Shown: piece by piece, positions 61,046 through 64,000 of the stretch
Layout: each line of letters begins with the position of its first letter
How positions within the stretch are numbered: the first letter of the stretch is position 1
Origin: Mimachlamys varia
Lineage: Eukaryota > Mollusca > Bivalvia > Pectinida > Pectinidae
Length of the DNA: 64,000 nucleotides
Direction of reading: 5' to 3'
Assembly: GCA_947623455.1 (NCBI GenBank)
Contig: OX392527.1
Span: forward strand, 50,698,401 to 50,762,400
The notes under the pieces: generated by a model
Told to the model about the DNA's origin: nothing
The model's input: only the letters and a program-made list of their open reading frames with translations
The model's database searches: none
Translations under genes and position numbers: made by a program

Positions 61046-61721
61046 CAAGTTGTGCCTGGATATTCATCAAATAATTTGTTCTCGTGTGCGTGATTGTCAC
61101 TGTAGGAATACATGATATCCCCAAGTACTACAACATAGAACTGTTGTCATCTATTCCTGGCTCTGCCTTATTGACAATTTAACCAGCAGGAGTGTTTTAC
61201 CAAAAATCACAATTTTAAAACTTTCAATAAAACAATTACTGAAATAAGTGAAAATTAATGTTTTCTTTCTTCAGGTAACCAGAAAGTGTAATATGTTAAA
61301 CAAAAACCCATCTGATTTGAATAAAGGTAATGGTAAAACGTGTAATTTTGTCAGTTTGTATTTTTATAGGCACATGATATTTTGATAGAATGATACTCTT
61401 AACTTTGATCCCTATGTTATATCTTCTCATTTGTCAGTGGCATATATATGTAACTTGTGCATTTTAATTACTAGATAATTATATTTATTTATATATCAGC
61501 TGCATTAAGATGCTATCATTTTTAACACATGTATTTTATTAACAACAGGACCATATGGAAGATTAACCTTTGTCTAAACATGTACCTGATCCTCAGTAGA
61601 TAAAACTGTTTGTTATTTTTATGATTATGCTCTGTGTTAATATTAGATACCATGTGATTATTCCTAGAATAGACAGAGTTTATATTCATATGTATGTGTT
61701 ATATCAATTTTAATGATAGGG

Positions 61722-62098
61722 GGTGGCAGACTCTGCTGGTGGATGTTTTAGTCCCCAAGGTTTGCTGGAGCCTCCATAACCACAGTTAATCTCACTTGAG
61801 TAGTTGCGCGGTACATACATGTAATATACACATTTGCGTAGTGCACGATTTGAAACTATACAGAACTAGCTTGATTTTACTTCTAAATTCATAAATTAAA
61901 GGGGTTTTACGCACCTGACCCTTCTGCTTCTACATTAGTTAGGAAATTTAGAATTCCCACCTATTGGCTCCTAGCATTATTGAAAAGTCTTAGGAGGACG
62001 AAACAGCTGTATGATGCAGTTTAATTCATTTTTTCGGAATACTGTATCTATTACTAAATTTAAAATGTCAGCATATTTGTGTGTTACGTCATCTTTAA
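61722..62098 (+). repeat. GACGAAACAGCTG-family, most complete copy
   Basis: About 377 bp: GGTGGCAGACTCTGCTGGTG, CCCCAAGGTTTGCTGGAGCC, GTAGTTGCGCGGTACATACA, TTTTACTTCTAAATTCATAA, GCACCTGACCCTTCTGCTTC, GACGAAACAGCTGTATGATG and TGTGTTACGTCATCTTT. There are no inverted ends, no poly(A) tail, no open frame and no clear polymerase III boxes, so the class is unknown. Confidence 0.88.
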
Positions 62099-62760
62099 TA
62101 ATCGGATTAACATGCCAAGCATGCGTAGGCTCGCTGCACCTTACAGGCGATTTGTACTTTTAAGACTCATCATTAAGGTGTTGCTGGGGCCAAAAGAAAA
62201 GGTTGAAATCCAAATTGCTTTTAACTTCTGTTGAAATAGAAGGGAAAGTGCTGAAAAACTCTAGCTAAGTAAAGATGATAGCAACCCTGCAGTCATAAAT
62301 GACAAAAGCAAATCTCCGAGAAAACTCGTGCCATTGAAACGAAAATTTGAGACATTGCTATATTCAAGTGAGCGAGAGAGGGATGTTGCAGATAAGGCTG
62401 AAGATGAGTCTTAAAAAGGAAGATACATATGTGTATATTGTTACAGAGGTTGGAATCCTATCACAGCCCAATGTATGTCAATAAGGCCAACATGGCGTCA
62501 TATCAAATCCAGCCTCGTACAACTGAAGAACAGAATCCATAGAAGCAGGAAGGAAGACATTAGACGGATCTAATTTCTTCCAGCGTTAAATCCGCTTAAT
62601 AACAAGCGCCTGTTCGACTGATAAGCGATATGAACAAAACTCCAAGTGCTGAAGCACAAGATAACTCGGGCGATTCGTGGCGATGACCAGTTCTTAGAAC
62701 AGTGATGGAGTAGCTTCGAGGTCCTGCTGACGACATTGTACATAGCTTCATTTATAAAAC

Positions 62761-63754
62761 AAACAATATTTTCTCGTCCAAGAATTCTTCGTTATCTTCC
62801 AATTTGTCAATATGAAGGCCACGCCTAATTATACTAGAGCCCCTTATATTTGATCCAGGTATTGAAACTATGGAAATGTAAACAATTAACCACATCTGGC
62901 ATTCATCAGTTATATAATGCATTTGCAATATTGCAGTAGGAAACATAGGGACAATGGTAAAACAAACATCAAACTAGAAGTACCAGCGAAAGATTTGTGG
63001 AAACATATTTGCGAAAGATTTGTGGAAACAACATCAAATACAACTGTATGATCTCTAACGTTTCCTATCTATGTGAAATATAGAAAAAAAAATGATGTGA
63101 GCTTCAATCGGTATGTTTTACTGTACATCACAATGATAGTAGTGTATATTTAGTTTCAACATGTAATACTATAACTGGCTTTGTTAAATGAAGTATCCCG
63201 TGATTTTGTTTTCATGTTTTGTGATCTTTGATACAATCGATACTTACATTGCTGTATACGATAATGGTCAAATATATCGTCATTTGCAGAACACATTGTA
63301 TGACAAGGTAAGTTGATACACAACGTCGTTAATTCCTGATTGAGACAAGATACCATGATCAGTTATTTGTCATGTCCGTCTCTCATCATAATAAATATTG
63401 ACCTCGATGTAGAATGGTACAATATTTGTTTTGTCATGCTAAATTACTTCATTGAAGTCGAACTATGTTATGATCGGATGAAAATGTGGTAAAGCTGATA
63501 AACGTTTCCAAGACAATAAAATTCCTATCCTCCTTTGAACTATATATATGTATGATATCAAAGCAGTAAAACATTTTATATATAGAGCTGTACCTTTATA
63601 TGATACGCTGTTTTGTTGTTGTTTTGTTTGTGTGAAATCGTGATCGTCTATGTTCCATTTTATGCTGGCGAGATTTTAATAATTATATTAATGATAAGAA
63701 ATCGGTTAGAAATGTCTGTATAAGATTTTTTTATTAGATTATGTATACAAACAA
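62761..63754. other. non-coding stretch
   Basis: Includes a short direct repeat (GCGAAAGATTTGTGGAAACA at 62,987 and 63,011). Minus-strand open frames at 62,752-62,946 and 63,156-63,356 show no domain. The next landmarks of unit 5 would be expected just past this, outside the window. Confidence 0.4.
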
Positions 63755-63872
63755 TTAGAGAATACCAAAACGTCAGCAAAACCATGCATAATCCGAGCTC
63801 AAAATATAATAAACTAGGGGCAAAATACCAAAAATGTAAAGATCTACATGGAGAACCTTGTAAAAGTAAAAA
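63755..63872 (-). mobile_element. RT-element 3' end fragment
   Basis: Reverse copy of the terminal section: TTAGAGAATACCAAAACGTC, AAACTAGGGGCAAAATACC and TACATGGAGAACCTTGTAAA. It stops before the CCAGGTG core, making it the shortest 3'-anchored copy. Confidence 0.85.
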
Positions 63873-64000
63873 ATATAGATGATTCTCTTTCATCTACCAT
63901 AGTGTTGATATAGCAAAAGGTTTACAAATATTATTATAATTTTCTGCACAACGAACGACTTTCTCTTTTATCTAAATGTATTCTAAAACTATAGTAATAT

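Larger units (their letters stand above)
59020..62760. repeat. segmental array, unit 5 (partial)
   Basis: Landmarks: CCAGCTCTGCTATACCATAT (59,034), TTTTACATCTTGATGATCAC (60,051), AACTCTCATGAAAAATTCAA (60,210), CATGTTGGAAATAAAAAGAT (60,381), GGTTGGAATCCTATCACAGC (62,449), CAGCGTTAAATCCGCTTAAT (62,580) and AAGCACAAGATAACTCGG (62,650). A 20-bp minisatellite, a large palindrome and a GACGAAACAGCTG-family repeat lie inside it. Confidence 0.7.

Overview
The window looks like AT-rich, gene-poor genomic DNA from an invertebrate animal. A bivalve or other mollusc is most likely. This is inferred from the one intact gene, an intronless neuropeptide-type GPCR of a kind common in lophotrochozoans, and from the style of the repeats: Penelope-like reverse transcriptase fragments, many small foldback and tandem-core elements, and minisatellites. 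No bacterial operon, rRNA gene, functional tRNA or CRISPR array is visible.

Layout. 1-287 is a 37-bp minisatellite entering from outside the window. 288-22,600 is non-coding, with a degenerate tandem repeat (3.3-3.6 kb), a reverse transcriptase (RT) element inserted into an older repeat (4.8-5.9 kb), a Mutator-like MITE (7.38-8.22 kb), further RT-element tails (10.4, 11.4-11.8, 12.3-12.6, 20.7-21.05 kb) and small inverted-repeat elements. 22,609-23,622 encodes a complete 337-aa class A GPCR, the only convincing functional gene. 24-40 kb holds a second Mutator-like MITE with a perfect 9-bp target duplication (24.77-25.32 kb), two elements carrying tRNA-like promoters (24.4 and 32.6 kb), a 1.1-kb array of a 31-bp satellite (27.75-28.87 kb), a decayed antisense LINE (33.4-33.8 kb), a 45-bp minisatellite (35.7-36.2 kb) and an array of a 25-bp palindromic unit beside a foldback element (38.6-39.1 kb).

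The main structural feature is 40.3-62.8 kb. The same ordered set of landmark sequences recurs about every 5 kb, so this third of the window is a diverged head-to-tail array of at least four partial or full segmental units. RT-element tails and a second abundant repeat (tagged GACGAAACAGCTGTATGATG) inserted after duplication. Because the units are paralogous, they serve as empty-site controls that define insertion boundaries and 4-5-bp target duplications.

There is no evident gene cooperation here. The GPCR stands alone, and the rest is a record of repeat amplification. All family names come from reading motifs by eye; no database search was possible.
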